This document shows, one piece after another, positions 13,672 to 26,500 of a stretch of DNA of 64,000 bases. Position numbers and translations under genes: made by a program. Below the pieces are notes generated by a model. The model was not told the origin of the DNA and did no database searches. It saw nothing but the letters and a program-made list of their open reading frames with translations. The first letter of the stretch is position 1. Every line of letters begins with the position of its first letter. This stretch comes from Sphagnum compactum. Lineage: Eukaryota; Bryophyta; Sphagnopsida; Sphagnales. The stretch lies in NCBI GenBank assembly GCA_965153455.1, contig OZ234498.1, positions 4,402,001-4,466,000 on the forward strand, in the 5' to 3' direction.

Positions 13672-16531
13672 CAATTGGATGATGACTTGTTCAACAGGTC
13701 ACCATCACATTGAGAAGAAAATGAAATATTGTTGTCAAATGAAATGGAACTCAATATCCTAACAAGTGTGGAACATCGACTCAAAATTGGGGAAATTTTT
13801 TCACACATAACAACAGACTTGGGCATTGAATGCCACAACTTGTCAAAGCTTCTTAAAAGGCATGGATGGCAAGGAGTTTACCACCACATACCTATCCCTG
13901 ACCTAAAAAATATCATTTCTATAATGGTGCTTTTACAAAAAGGTGGTTCCAATTAGGGGATAAAAATTGTTCAAATAGCTTTTCGGTTGATTCCATTGAG
14001 GGTTCCAAGGTTAGCAATGAAAGATGTTTTACTTGAATTACAACAAGTAAATATGAGGCGTTGACATGTTGGTCGATTATATAAAGGGCAATATTTTATT
14101 ACAGAACCAATGCACATGTGGCACATGGATTGTAAGTGTAAAACATAACCTTAATTTCATGAGTGCTGCCTCATTTTTCAATCGAAAGATTCAAACACTT
14201 GAAATCCAATGATTAATTAAGGCTTAAAATTGTTAAGCACATGTTGAAATTTATCAAATTTTCTTTGTGTATTTGACATCTTTAAAAAACTTTTCATACA
14301 ATTGTATCAAAGTATTTATTTCCAACTCTTCAAATATAACGAATTTTTTTTGTCAAATGTTGATTAGTTTCCTTTTTCATAAATCAACAAATATTCAATA
14401 AATTATGTTTGGAGATTTATTTTGTTTTGTGGTTTTACTTATGATTTATAAACTTAAGATTCAAATAAGATTCAAATTGATCCATACCTGCAATTGCTTA
14501 AACACATTGCGAAATTAAAGTTTTTTTATTACTATTAACATCTAGGAAAAGGTTTTTGTGTATGTATCAAGGCATGTTATCTCTGGTTTTGCAATTACAA
14601 CTAACATTGGATGTGCATGTTGATTATTGTACCTTGTTTTAAAAGTCAATACTTTCAACACACCATTTTTGTTTGTGGTTTAGTAAGAAATTATGCTGGA
14701 GTTTATCCAATTGAAATAACCTTTTATTTATTTTGCTTGCAGCATATGATAAACTCACCCCATGGCACATTCGCTTGCATGGGGGCATTGATTGGGGGTC
14801 ACATTTCTTGCCATGGGTTGTTGTTTTTGCTGACAAGAAAAAAGAAACATTTTTTTTCTAGGTACTCAACATTAGTAGCCAAGTATGGACATCCAATAAA
14901 AGTTCGATCAAATTGTGCTATTGAACATTCACTTGTGCGAGAAGACATGGAACGTGCCAGACTTAGTGTGTACAAACCTTACTTAATAGGTTCATCAGTG
15001 CACAACTAAATGAAAATATCATTGATTCTTGAAATTATGTTATGTTTGTTAAATAATATGTTTTGGATCATTCATTAAAAAATAAATCAAGTCATGGACA
15101 ATTGATTCATGACTTTGTTAATCCAACCTTCATAGGGGAAATAATGGTTCAAATTGGCACGCATTTCACAATCCATAATACATATCCATTATTACTTTGT
15201 TTCATTTTGAATTAAGTTCAAAGTTGTAATCTCATGTTGTTTTGTTATTAGATATATGATTGCTTAAAGGTTGCAATTTTCCTTTACTCAAATTTTGATG
15301 ACTTATGCATTTGTAAATTAGATGTTGGACATTAATCTACATATTTAGGATGTGCATGATGTGAAATGCATTCTAATTCAATTTTTTTTGTATGTTTGTA
15401 AAGAAGTGAGAAATTTTGGTGACAAATATGGTCACAAGTAGCCTTTTTTTATAAGCACATTATCACTTTGATGCCTAACAATGGGACTTTAATCGTTGTT
15501 GATGAATTTCATAAGGCCTTTTTTCATGTTTTATTTATACCAGCATTCCAAAGAGATGTGGACCAAATGGTTGCTACATGGAATGTACACAGGGTCTACA
15601 AAATTACAAAAAATGGAAGGTTATTCCATCTCATGTTCTTGCACAAGTCTTCCAATCTCATGAGAGAGAACTTAAACAAATAATACACACAAACTATGCA
15701 ACTTTTAAGCATATGATTTGGTATAATCATCATGTGCACATGTGTTACAACCTCTAGATTGGATGTGAAGTCTTATTTTATGTTATGCACATACTTGCAC
15801 GAACATTGTTCATATTGTGTGAATATGCAGAGAAATACTACCACCTTTGGATAGTGCAGCAATTGAGCTTTGTCGAATTATGGCATTAAAAATTACAAAT
15901 GTAAGTCTTCGAAATCAAGTATGTGAAGATGAAACTATTGACCAATTTCACAATATCACTCAAGTATGCATTCAAAGCCTTATGTTTTGCAACATCCATG
16001 AGTTGAATTTACGTGGGATTCACTACATGTTAAATTTGTAAAATAAAACAATTTTCATGAGAAAAAATGGAATTAGTACTAAATTCAAATTTTTCCCATA
16101 AGATAATGAAATCCCTTGACTATGTGCCAAGTAGTCCAAAAACAAATATTTCAATAGCAAATGGTATCAATTTAACATTTATTGCAACCTTGTCATTACC
16201 AATGGATACATTGGATCTTTAGAATAATGGATTGAAATCAATGTTGATAATTGTTTAAACAATGTGGTTGTAAAGTTGTAAACTAATGAAGTAATCATTG
16301 TCTATATGTTTATGACTTTGGTTGTAGGAAGTGATCACCATACGAGATAAAGCTTACAATATTGGAGAATTGGCTTTTGAAGACTTGGATAAAAAGTTTG
16401 ATCTTCATTTGGCACTCACCCAAGAATGTCTTTTGGCAATGCAAGGTCAATATGGGTTCCAAGCTTACTTGGAGATGTGTTTAGATGGAGGTAACATCCA
16501 CAAGGTGGCGATAGCAAGACTATTGATTTAA
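13672..16531 (+). pseudogene. DDE integrase-core transposase/integrase, degenerate, multi-exon
   Basis: Plus-strand pieces line up in order with the integrase-core family known from animal and fungal genomes, which has a GGIDxxS motif and a D,D,E triad. At 13730-13955 is a helical N-terminal region (LLKRHGWQGVYHH). At 14030-14135 is RHVGRLYKGQYF followed by MWHMD, the first Asp. At 14745-14860 is WHIRLHGGIDWGSHFLPWVV. At 14865-15009 is YGHPIKVRSN, with Asn where the second Asp is expected, and then SSVHN. At 15400-15683 is EKFW, with the candidate third acidic residue, followed by an in-frame TGA and then IPAFQRDVDQMVATWNVHRV. Further frames at 15847-16041 and 16331-16531 are not recognised. 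In-frame stops, a frameshift near 15630 and the Asp-to-Asn change argue for an inactive copy. Confidence 0.55.
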
Positions 16532-17099
16532 ATCAATAGTGATTACGCAAGAATCACTTTTGTGATCATTGTAATGCAATCACTATTTTAGTTAATGCAA
16601 AAAACTTATGTGGTTTATTATAAGGCTTTATTCATCTATATTGACATGAATATTATATACACTTCTTATTAAGGCCTTTTGGAATACATTCATTTGATGT
16701 ATTATTGTATGCAAATCATTGTTAGCTAGGTTCAAACAACTATACTATAGAACTATACATTCCTAAAACACAAACACAACATTGTAACTGATTCTTTGAA
16801 GTAAAATACTCATGATTATCACACATTTACATCTTCCACCATTGATGTTGAAACCTTAATTCTTTTCTTTAAAAACACATATTCTCCAAAAGCCTAAAAG
16901 AAACACAAAGGATGAAGGTGTTTTTTCCAATTCAAGTAAAAACCTTTTGGTTCAAAAAAATAATGTATTGTGTGGTATTGTGTCAAATTTTCAAAGGACA
17001 ACTACAAAGTGCCCAAAGTGATTGCCCACAAATGTTTTTTTAATGTAATGCAAAGCTACCCGAACAACTACCCGGTATTGTGGATTGTAAACACTCAAC
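16532..17099. other. AT-rich gene-free stretch
   Basis: AT-rich sequence lies between the last integrase-region frame and the inverted tandem array. Nothing is recognised. Confidence 0.5.
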
Positions 17100-18070
17100 C
17101 ATGAAAGTAGGCTTGTGCAAATGTTATTGTTACATGTGATTTGCCTTGTGGGTTACAAATTTCATGGTAACATGTCACCTTGAAAAATTAACCTCCTACC
17201 ATATAAAAAGGAACTTATAGCCATGAAAAAAAGAATATGTTATAATTAAAAATTAAAAAACTTACATGTGTAACCTTCAAAATTTTACCATGAAAATTGT
17301 GTACACAAAAATTACTTCCATGAAACTTTAATATTTTACATCAACAAATTTGACACTATGAATTGAATAATTATGAATTATGCTTGTGCAAATTGTACCA
17401 TTGCCTTGTTTGACTTGTGGATTTCAAATTTCATTGTAACATGTCACCTTGAAAACTTTCATATGTACCCATGAAATGCAAAACTTATAACTATGAAAAA
17501 AAAAACTTGGAACCACTAAAAATTAAAAACTTGCTTATGTGAATTCAAAAGCTCATACTATGAAAATTGTAACCATGAACATTTGAAATTTTACAACAAT
17601 AAATTGAACACCATGTTTAAAGAACCATGATTATGATTGTGCAAATTTTATTATACCCTCCTTTCACTTATGGGTTGCAAATTTTGTGGTATCATGTCAG
17701 CATGAAAAATGACACCTTTAACTAAGAAAAATGATATTTGCAACCATTGAAAATTGAAATCTTCTACATGTGACCTCAAAATAACATACCATGAAAACTA
17801 TTACCATGAAAATTCGAAAATTTACGTTACTGAATTTCACATCATGAAATGAGCGCCATGAAATTATACTTGTGCAAATGGTGTTATTCTCTCTTTTGAT
17901 TTATGGGTTACACATTTTGTGATAACATGTCACCATGAAATAATACACTTGTAATATGAAAAATGACACATGTGATCTAGAGAAGTGATACCTATAAGTA
18001 TAAAAAAACTCAAAACTTGCACATTGAAAAAAGATACCATGAAAACTGCTACCATGAAATTCCGAAATGT
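17100..18070 (-). repeat. Tandem array, ~235-270 bp unit, about 4 copies, inverted relative to 1-790
   Basis: The units are marked by CTTGTGCAAAT at about 17113, 17384, 17637 and 17870. Each is followed by a GGGTTACAAATTTCATGGTA-like block and a CATGTCACC-like block. Each of these is the reverse complement of landmarks in the array at 1-790 (for example ATTTGCACAAGC). The array ends where the sequence becomes GC-richer at about 18070. Confidence 0.8.
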
Positions 18071-18464
18071 AACACAAATCGTTTGACACCTGGAGATGAG
18101 CAAAAAGTATTCCATGCTTTCACACTCATTGGGCTGTTTCTGTCTTCCGGAAACCGAACTTTTCGAATAAAAATGTGCAGAGTCCGACTCGCAACAGATG
18201 AGACAAACGGGTCGAGAAACCACTCGAAACCGCTACTGCGAAGAAGTTTCCCGATTCGCTCCAACAATCGAGAGTGAAATGGCATGAAAGGACGCCATTG
18301 GGGTGAAAATTGGTGGGTCCACACCCTGCGCTACACTGTGCATCCAAGCCGTTGAATCAGATCGACGATCACCACCGCAACCCTTGGAACAAGCCACCGG
18401 CAAAAAAGAAACTAGGCCTGCTTTCACCAGCAATCTGGAAACCAGAACTTCATGACCGAAGCAA

Positions 18465-18691
18465 AGAAGAGACGGAGGAAGGTTTGTCGAGAGAGCGAGA
18501 GTAAAGAGAGAGAGAGAGAGAGAGTGCAGAAATCCAAGTCCTCGGTAGAACGATCCGGAGAATCGTAGTTCAAGTTTTGCCTGTTACGTTATCAAACTCG
18601 AAATCGAACGAGCCCACTGACTTGCAGACCAAAGCCGAGTGCCTCAAACACATTGTGCGAACGAAGAGACGGAGGAGGGGGCTGTCGAAAG

Positions 18692-18747
<56 letters not shown>

Positions 18748-18805
18748 CATAAATCCAAGTCCTCGGCAGAACGATCCGGAGAATCCTAGCTCAATTTTTG
18801 CCTTT
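18465..18805 (+). repeat. Tandem duplication with GA microsatellites upstream of left NSF-like gene
   Basis: Two direct copies (about 18465-18585 and about 18659-18800) share a GAAGAGACGGAGGA start, a GA run, AAATCCAAGTCCTCGG, and GAACGATCCGGAGAATC. The GA run is short in the first copy (about 18506-18524) and about 50 bp in the second (about 18695-18745). The right arm has only one copy, without a long GA run. The Arg-Glu-rich open frame through here simply reflects the GA repeat. Confidence 0.8.
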
Positions 18806-21800
18806 CGGAAGTGGGGAGAAAGGGTCTAAGTCTACAATCTCGTTTTCCAAGAAGCTTGAGGAAAGAGACGCACACACCAAGGACGGCGGGCGTATCATTG
18901 CTGATAAGCAGATTGCTAAGGTACTCTGTGTGCATCTGTGTTATTCGATTTTTTACTGCAGCCTGGAAGCTCTAGCTGATCATGTCTTGAAGTTCTCATT
19001 GCTCGGATCCTTTCCTTTCCTTGGTATTAGACTTTAGTTGGAGCTTGCTCTTTTAAGGCAGAGAAGTACCAACTAAAATGTTAGATTTTCGCCTTCTACA
19101 CAGAAGTTCTCGACAACATTTTGCTCATCGGAATGACAAACACAGCGGAGCTCCAGCTCGACGAGACTGTTTGTGCGGTCGTTAGCGTGGAAAAACTTGG
19201 TACTCTGCTCTGTGTTCTTTCCCCTCGCAGTGTCGTCTGTGGGTTGAAGCTTCAATGCGTTTCTTTCCTCTAGCACATCCTGAAGGAATTCTTAGAACAA
19301 AGATAAGGAGGTGAAATTCGGAGGATCTATTGTTCCTAGGACTCTCTAATTTGTGCAATCTATTTGTAGGCAATGGCGAGCTGATTATTGAGCACAGTGG
19401 TCTGTGCAGCATCAAGAATAGAGAACTTCAGTCCAGCAGAATTGGAAGCTTTGGTGGAGAGCGCAAAACAATTTGCTGTTATCAGGTCATGGTACGTACG
19501 TTCCAAGTGTATCCTTTTCCCATGAGTGATGTTTTGGGGAATTCACAGTATGTGACATTTGAGAGTGCAAAGTCCGAGCACATTCTGCTTCTTAGAAGTA
19601 TCAGCAACCCAACCAAGTGCAATTGAGAGTGTGCAAGACTGTACAACCAGCTGTGAAGTCCTAAGATGATTTGCATCGCTGCGTGCATATGCTGAAAGGG
19701 TAACAATGTCCGGCAGCAAGAAATCAAAAGGTGCTGATACTCTTTGTATTCATGAAGTTGCTTTGTATTCTGCTAATCCCAGTTACTTCTTTGTGAATAA
19801 TTCAGCAAAATGTCTGGCATCATCAATCTGACCATGAATGATATCTTGGAAGCTCTTGATAAGGTGAAACCTGCATTTGATGATGCCATCAACACTCGTG
19901 AGTTGTTCAGGTTCATCTGCTATTCCCATTCTCTTGCAACTTCTTTTCTGAGCATGGTTTTGTGTTGACAGCCAGTAATTATTAGAGTCCTTGTGATAGC
20001 GTTCTGCTTTGTGTTTGGTGTGAGCATTACACTAAAATGTAATAGCAGTACACCTTGCAAGGATACTCATTCAGTTCCATCATCACAGTCTGAATGGGAT
20101 GCTGGATTGTGGAGAGCCACATGCACATGTGCTAGCGACTGGCAAAACTTTTGTGGAGAAATTGAAGGAAAGTGAGAGAATTCCTCTGCGCACATGCCTC
20201 CTGGAAGGGCCTCATGGCAGGTACATGCTAGATGTTTTGGGTGCAGTCCATTCATTACATCATGACAGGCTACAAGACATTCATACCCGTGGCAGATGCT
20301 CTAATGTCCCATGCTGGTGCTTTGCTCAACCATGTGTGAAGCACCAAGGACACATTCACTTCTGTTGCATTTTCTTCTCACTGTATATTTTTTAAAAGCA
20401 AATGGCACAATTTACACATGTTAAGAGGCGTTTCTAGTTGTGGAGACTTCATCATGCTATCAGAGCTAGTCATCACAATTCTCTATTCCAACGTAAGGAG
20501 TACTTTTTGTCTGTATCAATTTTCTTTCCTGCGTGCAGTGGGAAGACAGCATTGGCAGCAACGATTGCAATTGACAGTGGTTTTCCATTCGTTAAGATTG
20601 TGAGATCAGTTTAAACCGTGCCTTTCGTCCATTGTTGAGCTCTAGGTTCCCGGAATATGATGATCACTCTGTTTTCTGCATCTTCCAACCTTATCGTGAG
20701 TTCCATTCTGTTTTCCACATAGTATTTGTGTTTATACATGTGTATGAAGTAAAATTGAAAGAGGCTTTCATTGATGCTTTGTAGCTGCTGTAAGATTTGG
20801 GTTTTCTGCACAGGTATCTGCTGAGAACATGATCGGCCTTCCAGAGTCCACAAAGTGTGCTCTCATTACCAAGGTAGCTGCAACCACCTTCAAGTCTTAG
20901 AGATTACAGATTTCTGCTGTGTTACTACGTCCGGACTTGGAATTTTCCTCAATGTTAGTAGTTTTGAAACAGAATTTCATGCAATTTTGACGGGAGAAGT
21001 TGTAATCCTAGATTTGCAATCTGGCGTTTATCTTGTACAGCGCCTATTTGGGTATAGAGAACTGTTAGGGTTCAATCAGATTGTTTTACGAGGTCTGGAC
21101 TTAGAACTTTTCTCAATGGGGTGCGCAAACTAAAAAATTTACAGCTTAATTTAACTATTAGAGTACATTACATTATTTTTTAAATGATTCTAAATTTTTT
21201 AAATATCTCATATGTTTACTTTGGTTTTCACATATGCTTAGAAAATTCCTTTTCAAAGTGAAGCTAAATATAACCTCTCACATAAATAAATGATCATTGA
21301 ATAAAAATTAAAATGATCATAAATTTGAAGAAAATTAGAATGATCATAAAAGTAAAATTTCAAGATTAATTTAAGTTTACCTTTACTTTGTAATGAATTT
21401 TTTTTTTAATACAAATATTAAAGATTAATTTACATTGCTCATTTATTTGTACCTGAAAATGAATAGTGTCTTCACCTTTACACAACTATTTCTGATGTAA
21501 AATGATTCTAAATATTACAGGACATTCTCCAACTTGGTAGGTGTTTAAGAATAATAATTTATCTAATTTTTTCCTTTGTTTATTTTGCAATGTATAAATG
21601 AAAGTAAGAGCTAATAAAAGTGGAATCATAATATTTGGATATTTTAGCGAAAGTATGATTATAGGATTTTCAAATCAACACTACATAACCTTGGATCAAT
21701 CCCAAGCCTTTTTCCCTGGGGCATGGGGTTCCATAAATCCAGATTTACAATCTTGCTTTTGTCTTTTGTACAGCTCCCAGTTCCATTTAGAAAACAGTCA

Positions 21801-23586
21801 GGGTTCAAGTAGTTTCTCATCGTGGACATAAGAGTATGAATCTACTTGAGAAAGCTTGACAATATGAAAGAGCATTGGGTACCAAGTACCAACCATATGA
21901 CTCCAGAAGTCATTTGAGGTCGCTGGAAAGACGTTTGTTAAGTGCTATTGTGAGTTACTTCAGATGATATGTGATCCTAAAATTGAGAGTCAATGACAGG
22001 TTTTTGATGATGCATATAAGTCTCCGCTAAGTATTATCATCCTGGATGACATTGAGAGGTGAGTAATTGTTTGGCTATCTTTGTGTCGGTGGTTCTATCC
22101 ATTACAGCATATTTGTTCAGATTGACCTGAAGGCTAGTTGTGGCACCTCCGTTTGTCGTCAAATTGATGAGCAGCGAAGAGTTAATTTTTCTTACGATGA
22201 TCATCATAGTTAGTACTCTGGCTCCCAAAAAAAATTCCTATTGACTGCATAGATGTGTGTCAGTTTTGTTTAATTATTATCAATGTCAATTGCAATTTGC
22301 CTAGTTTATGCACACCCAACCAATTCATGTCATCTTCAAGAAACTTTAAACTAATGTATATTTTCTGTGCTCTATTGGATTCTTGAACATTCATGTGTTC
22401 AAACATATCTATTGAGATGTGCAGGTTGGTTGAGTATGTCCCTCTTGGACCATGTGTCTCCGGACCGATTTTGGGAACCATCCTTCATCTTCTCCAAAAG
22501 ATTCCTCCGCAGGTTCCAAAACTCTTCATACCATTTCTTGTTGCAGTCAGTTTAAATCAACATAGTCAATTTTTTCAATAAGAAATTGCAGTTGTTTGGA
22601 ATTTGTTGGATGCTCTACTAGCTCTTTGGTGATTGGCAGGGAAGCAAACTGTTGGTAATAGGAACCAGCAGCATCACTGTGGAGGTTCTTGCATCAATGA
22701 AGCTTCTGCATGCTTTTAATGTCCATCTCAATGTGCCCACATTGAGCCCCACAGATATGAAGCAGGTAGTTGTCTGTTGGCCAGAAGGTGGTCCAAGTTG
22801 CTCTTGCACATCAGTTTTGTTCACATTATCTATGGATTTGTGTGCTGATAGTTTTTTGCAGAGCTTCAAAAATCCATAGGTCTGTTTGAATCATACAGCT
22901 GCAGAAAGTTTATGAAGGAAAAGCATATAGATTGTAGCAAACTATTTATTTTAGTGAATGTCAAAGTTAGATTGAGAGGGAGTCACCATGTCCTTATATA
23001 CCATGACCCTAGACAGAGAACTGCTTTTCAGAGTGTCTTGTACTGCCTCGTGCTCTTTGCTCATCACCTCCTTTGATCAGTGACAATAAGGTTTCTAGCA
23101 TTGTACAAGTGGTTGCAACATGGTTTCAGGCAGCAGTTACATGCATTGGTAAATATGAGTTCTCATGGTGGACTTCATGTTGCAGGTGCTGGAAGCACTC
23201 AATGTGTTTGATCCAGCAGATGTTGACAATGCTGTATCAGCTCTAGGTGAGGAGGTATGTGCTCTCATTGGTCATCTTTACATTTTGGGAGAAATAGAAT
23301 TTGTGAAATATCTCAAGTCTTTCTCAGTGAGTCTGTTAAGTTTTGCACTTGAAATAGAATGCTTATCCAAAGGCCTACACATTTCTCCAATGTTACCACA
23401 TAGTTGCTAGTTGCTGGTCTTAAAGATTTCTGAGTTTGTAGGTTTTTTTCCCTGTTTCAGATTCCAATCAAGAGATTGTTAATGTTGATTGATATGGCGG
23501 CTCAAGGTGGGGGCAAAGGAACACACGTGCACCAGAAAATCGAGCTTGGTTATTTCTACAAGTGCCTCCAGAGGATCACTACATAA
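18806..23586 (+). CDS. NSF-like vesicle-fusion ATPase, D1 tail plus complete D2 (left copy)
   Basis: This is a relative of N-ethylmaleimide-sensitive factor, the hexameric AAA+ ATPase that disassembles SNARE complexes. Proposed exons are ~18806-18920, 19085-19199, 19410-19494, 19699-19730, 19806-19910, 20062-20220, 20539-20599, 20814-20873, 22000-22058, 22425-22512, 22640-22765, 23186-23254 and 23461-23586 (stop TAA). D1 is represented only by its end (VLDNILLIGMTN, ENFSPAELEALVESAK). D2 is complete: Walker A GPHGSGKT across a splice junction, then SGFPFVKIVSAENMIGLPES, Walker B SPLSIIILDDIER, IPIKRLLMLIDMAAQGGGKG and a C-terminus LQRITT. Every D2 exon has GT..AG borders and compatible phase. 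The N domain and D1 Walker A/B are absent. An in-frame deletion fused two D1-tail exons at about 19169. No ATG is visible in frame with the first exon, because an upstream TAA interrupts the frame that opens in the right copy. Junctions at 19494-19699 are uncertain. Confidence 0.8.
20900..21995 (+). repeat. Interspersed repeat pieces inside NSF-like intron (left arm)
   Basis: The large intron between D2 exons at 20873 and 22000 contains two segments related to each other. About 20935-21130 has ATGCAATTTTGACGGGAGAA, GTAATCCTAGATTTGCAATC and AGAACTGTTAGGGTTCAATC. About 21695-21985 has TCCATTTAGAAAACAGTCAG, GAGAAAGCTTGACAATATG and GGAAAGACGTTTGTTAAGTG. Both resemble consecutive parts of 63640-63930. 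Between them is AT-rich sequence. A transposable-element fragment that inserted before the duplication is the likely origin. Confidence 0.7.
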
Positions 23587-26500
23587 GTTATGGAGACCTT
23601 CCACAATGGCCATAAAGAGAGTTCATTCTCTCATATATAAGGAATATGCTGGCAGGTCATATGCAAGGGCCTGAGGCTTCTTAACTTTTTAGTTTACTTC
23701 TGAATGATATGAATGTCCACAAATTAGATTTAACAAGAATTGGGTCATGTGTGGACATTCAATATACCTAGAATGGGATCAGACATTCTTGTATTCATTA
23801 TAGGCTGCAACATTGCCTATTTTATACAATTATTCTATCTATTGATGTGTGAAAGTGTCTGTTCTGATGCAAATAGGCAAGCACCTCACATTTCACGTTT
23901 TGGTCTTGTGTTTAGATCATAGTGGTTCCAAAATCTAGAATTCCTGCACCTGCAGTGATATGGCATCCCCCGTGACTACAAAGGGGCAAATCTCTGATGC
24001 ATAGCATTGTGGGCTATCAAGTCCTGCTAAGGGGTGGTTGGTTTAAACTTGGGAGCTTTGGCCGTAGCTCATTGAAATCTAAAATTGCTGATTGGTCGAT
24101 AATGCTCTGGGCCCCTCCTTCGGGTTTACTCTATGGCAGTTTTGAGCCATAGCCCAAGTAAGTAGAGGAGTCCGAACTCAAGTTCTTTTGAAAGATTGAT
24201 GCACACACATGCTTATACCATGATGTGGGCTTCAAAGCTTATGGCTGGAGAATGATACTAAGTTTGATGGATTTCCTTTACATGGCAGATGGACATGTCT
24301 CAAGTATGTCAGTTCAATAGGACTTTCTGTTTCTGTTTCCAAGAAAAAATGACACGCTATCCTTGCTTTTCTCCCTAGCACAACTCTTGGGCTTTCTGTG
24401 GTCGGGGGGTTCTACTGGGGATAGAGTTTTGTGGCATGGTCTGTTGCTTAAGAGCAGTTACACCCATACAAATATTTGTGCCTTTGGCAGTATTCATCAC
24501 ATACAAAATAGTGTGTTAATTGTTTCCCAATCCTCATCCATAAACATGAAAAATGAGGCAATTCAAATGCAACCACTTGGCCAATCATTTTAGTTGGCCA
24601 ATCAAGAGCAGTCATTTTGGCATTCAGTGCCTTTTGCAAGGATTGGTTCCTGTGCACATTTACTGACCTTCTCTGCCATAAAACAGTTGTACATCATTCA
24701 AAATGTACGTGCCAGTGGACCTGCTGAAGTTACTTAGATTATTTTGGCACTCTCCTGCACAAACCATAAAGATGTAGTCTCTTTGCGATACAGAAAGACT
24801 ATCACACCTGATGTTGAGAGCTCTGACACCATCAACAAGATGACATTGAACATTTGGGTTTTAGGGTCAATCCACTCTGTCAGTTTTGAAGCAATCAATT
24901 GGTTTGAAATTCGTTCTAATTGTGCAGTCCATTCAGCTAATTCTTAGCACTTCGAAGTCACAATAAATGCATTGGCTATGCAATTTTCCAAGTGTTATCA
25001 TGGCCGACCTCTCCCATTACCATGAGTCTTCTGACTGCAACTGAGCTATATGTTGGTTGATGCATGATGATCTCCACCCACTTCTGGGGGCCAATGAAGT
25101 CAGCAGGGATGATGCTATTGTATATGGTCACTACCGCATGTTGCTGTTGAAGCTACTGCATGTGTGCGACTGTTGCAGTTGATCAAAGTTCAAACCACTC
25201 AGTTGTTTACCCTGTTTTCAAGGTTGAATTTCCACTTATTCCTAGTTTTGCTGATAAGTCCTCACATTTGAAATCTCTACAGGTAGTCTCTTTATCTTGC
25301 ACTCCACAATTCTATTGAGGTTGACATGTTATGTGCGGAGAAATTCCCAGTTCTTACAAAGATATTTCCTCATAATTATTATCAGTCACAATATAGTTCT
25401 TAATATGATTTGTAGACCTCATTTTGCTTCTTTTAGTTTGGGAATTGCCAATTCCAAAATTATTAAGATCAATTTTATTGGCTGGAAAGGGTCTGTTGTT
25501 GAACTGTTGAGTTCACTTCTTTTTCTGTTTTCTACCTTTTTTATAACAAAGGTTACCTTCTTCCATATTTCTGTTGAGATGAAGTCTTGCAGTTATAGAG
25601 ATTTCACCTTGGATTTGCAGCCTTTGACATCTGTAATGGTTCTTTCAAGAGCTTGTTGCTTCTAAGTGGGGAGCTTTTTGAGGCCATCTTGTTGGCAAAA
25701 TTGTAAATGATTTAAAAATATTTCAGTGCATATTCTCTTTCCCTTTCTCTCCCTTTTTTTTTCCTTTCATGTTTTCAGTTTTATTTGTTGCACTCACTTC
25801 TCTTTAGTTTTCTTCTCCAGGTTTTCCTTACCTTCATGCTTGGTGTGGTTGCCAACAGCATGGCTGAGTCTTCCCATTACTTCTGGATTTGTGGTAGGAA
25901 CTCCATAACTTGGGTTGATGTTGTGAATTGTACTCAGTGTATTCAACTGATGAAGTCAGCATATACTTCTTCTGCCAGAGCTTATTGTTTTTCTCAAAAC
26001 CCCAGTTCTATTTAAGCAAATTCTGGTTTTTGGAGTCTCTTTTTCTTTTTTTGCTGAAGTTTCGTTCTGAGGGATTTTCTTTATTGTTGGGAATGTACAG
26101 GTATCTCATTCTGAGGAATGGGTAATCAGATTCCTCTATTTAGAGATACGGGTTGAACTGAGGAAACAGGTGTGGGTGAATTCAAGAGTGAGAACCCAAG
26201 AAGCCCTAGCAGCAGTCACAAAGCAATGAGTACATACTCAGCAGGCCTGGGCAACAGCACTGCCAGTAGGTGTAGTGTAAGTGTTGTTGAGGACAACTAT
26301 AACCAGGCATTGAATCTGGAAGAACCATGGCAAAAAAAGAGCTTCAAATCCTGGAAAGCACCATCCTGATCAGGTCTCATGTCTCAATCTCAACTGTAAG
26401 ATGCATATTAGAAGCTCAGTTCAGTTGTTCGGATGTAGAACTACTTTTTGCCCACACGTGGTCTTCTCAGCAAGAATTTTGGGAAAAAATTTTCCTTTGT

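Larger units (their letters stand above)
1..18070. mobile_element. Candidate large composite transposon with integrase and HECT remnants
   Basis: This block is delimited by tandem arrays of one AT-rich unit in opposite orientations (1-790 and 17100-18070). Between them are a degenerate DDE integrase-core gene (plus strand, 13.67-16.5 kb) and a degenerate HECT-type domain (minus strand, 3.6-5.7 kb). A younger CACTA element is nested at 11060-13100. The inverted terminal arrays suggest a single element, comparable to transposons with long subterminal repeats. I cannot see terminal inverted repeats or a target duplication, because the left end runs off the window. The block stops about 100 bp before the large inverted duplication. 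It may instead be two unrelated repeat clusters. Confidence 0.35.

Noticed and set aside
18577-18789. Arg-Glu-rich 70-codon frame with long RE repeat
   Set aside because: It is a direct translation of the GA microsatellite within a tandem duplication; the opposite strand gives a Ser-Leu repeat equally well.
25297-25340. HSTILLRLT as the C-terminal STLHLVLRLRGG of ubiquitin
   Set aside because: Only a handful of residues match, and it lies ~450 bp from the other ubiquitin block with no linking sequence.
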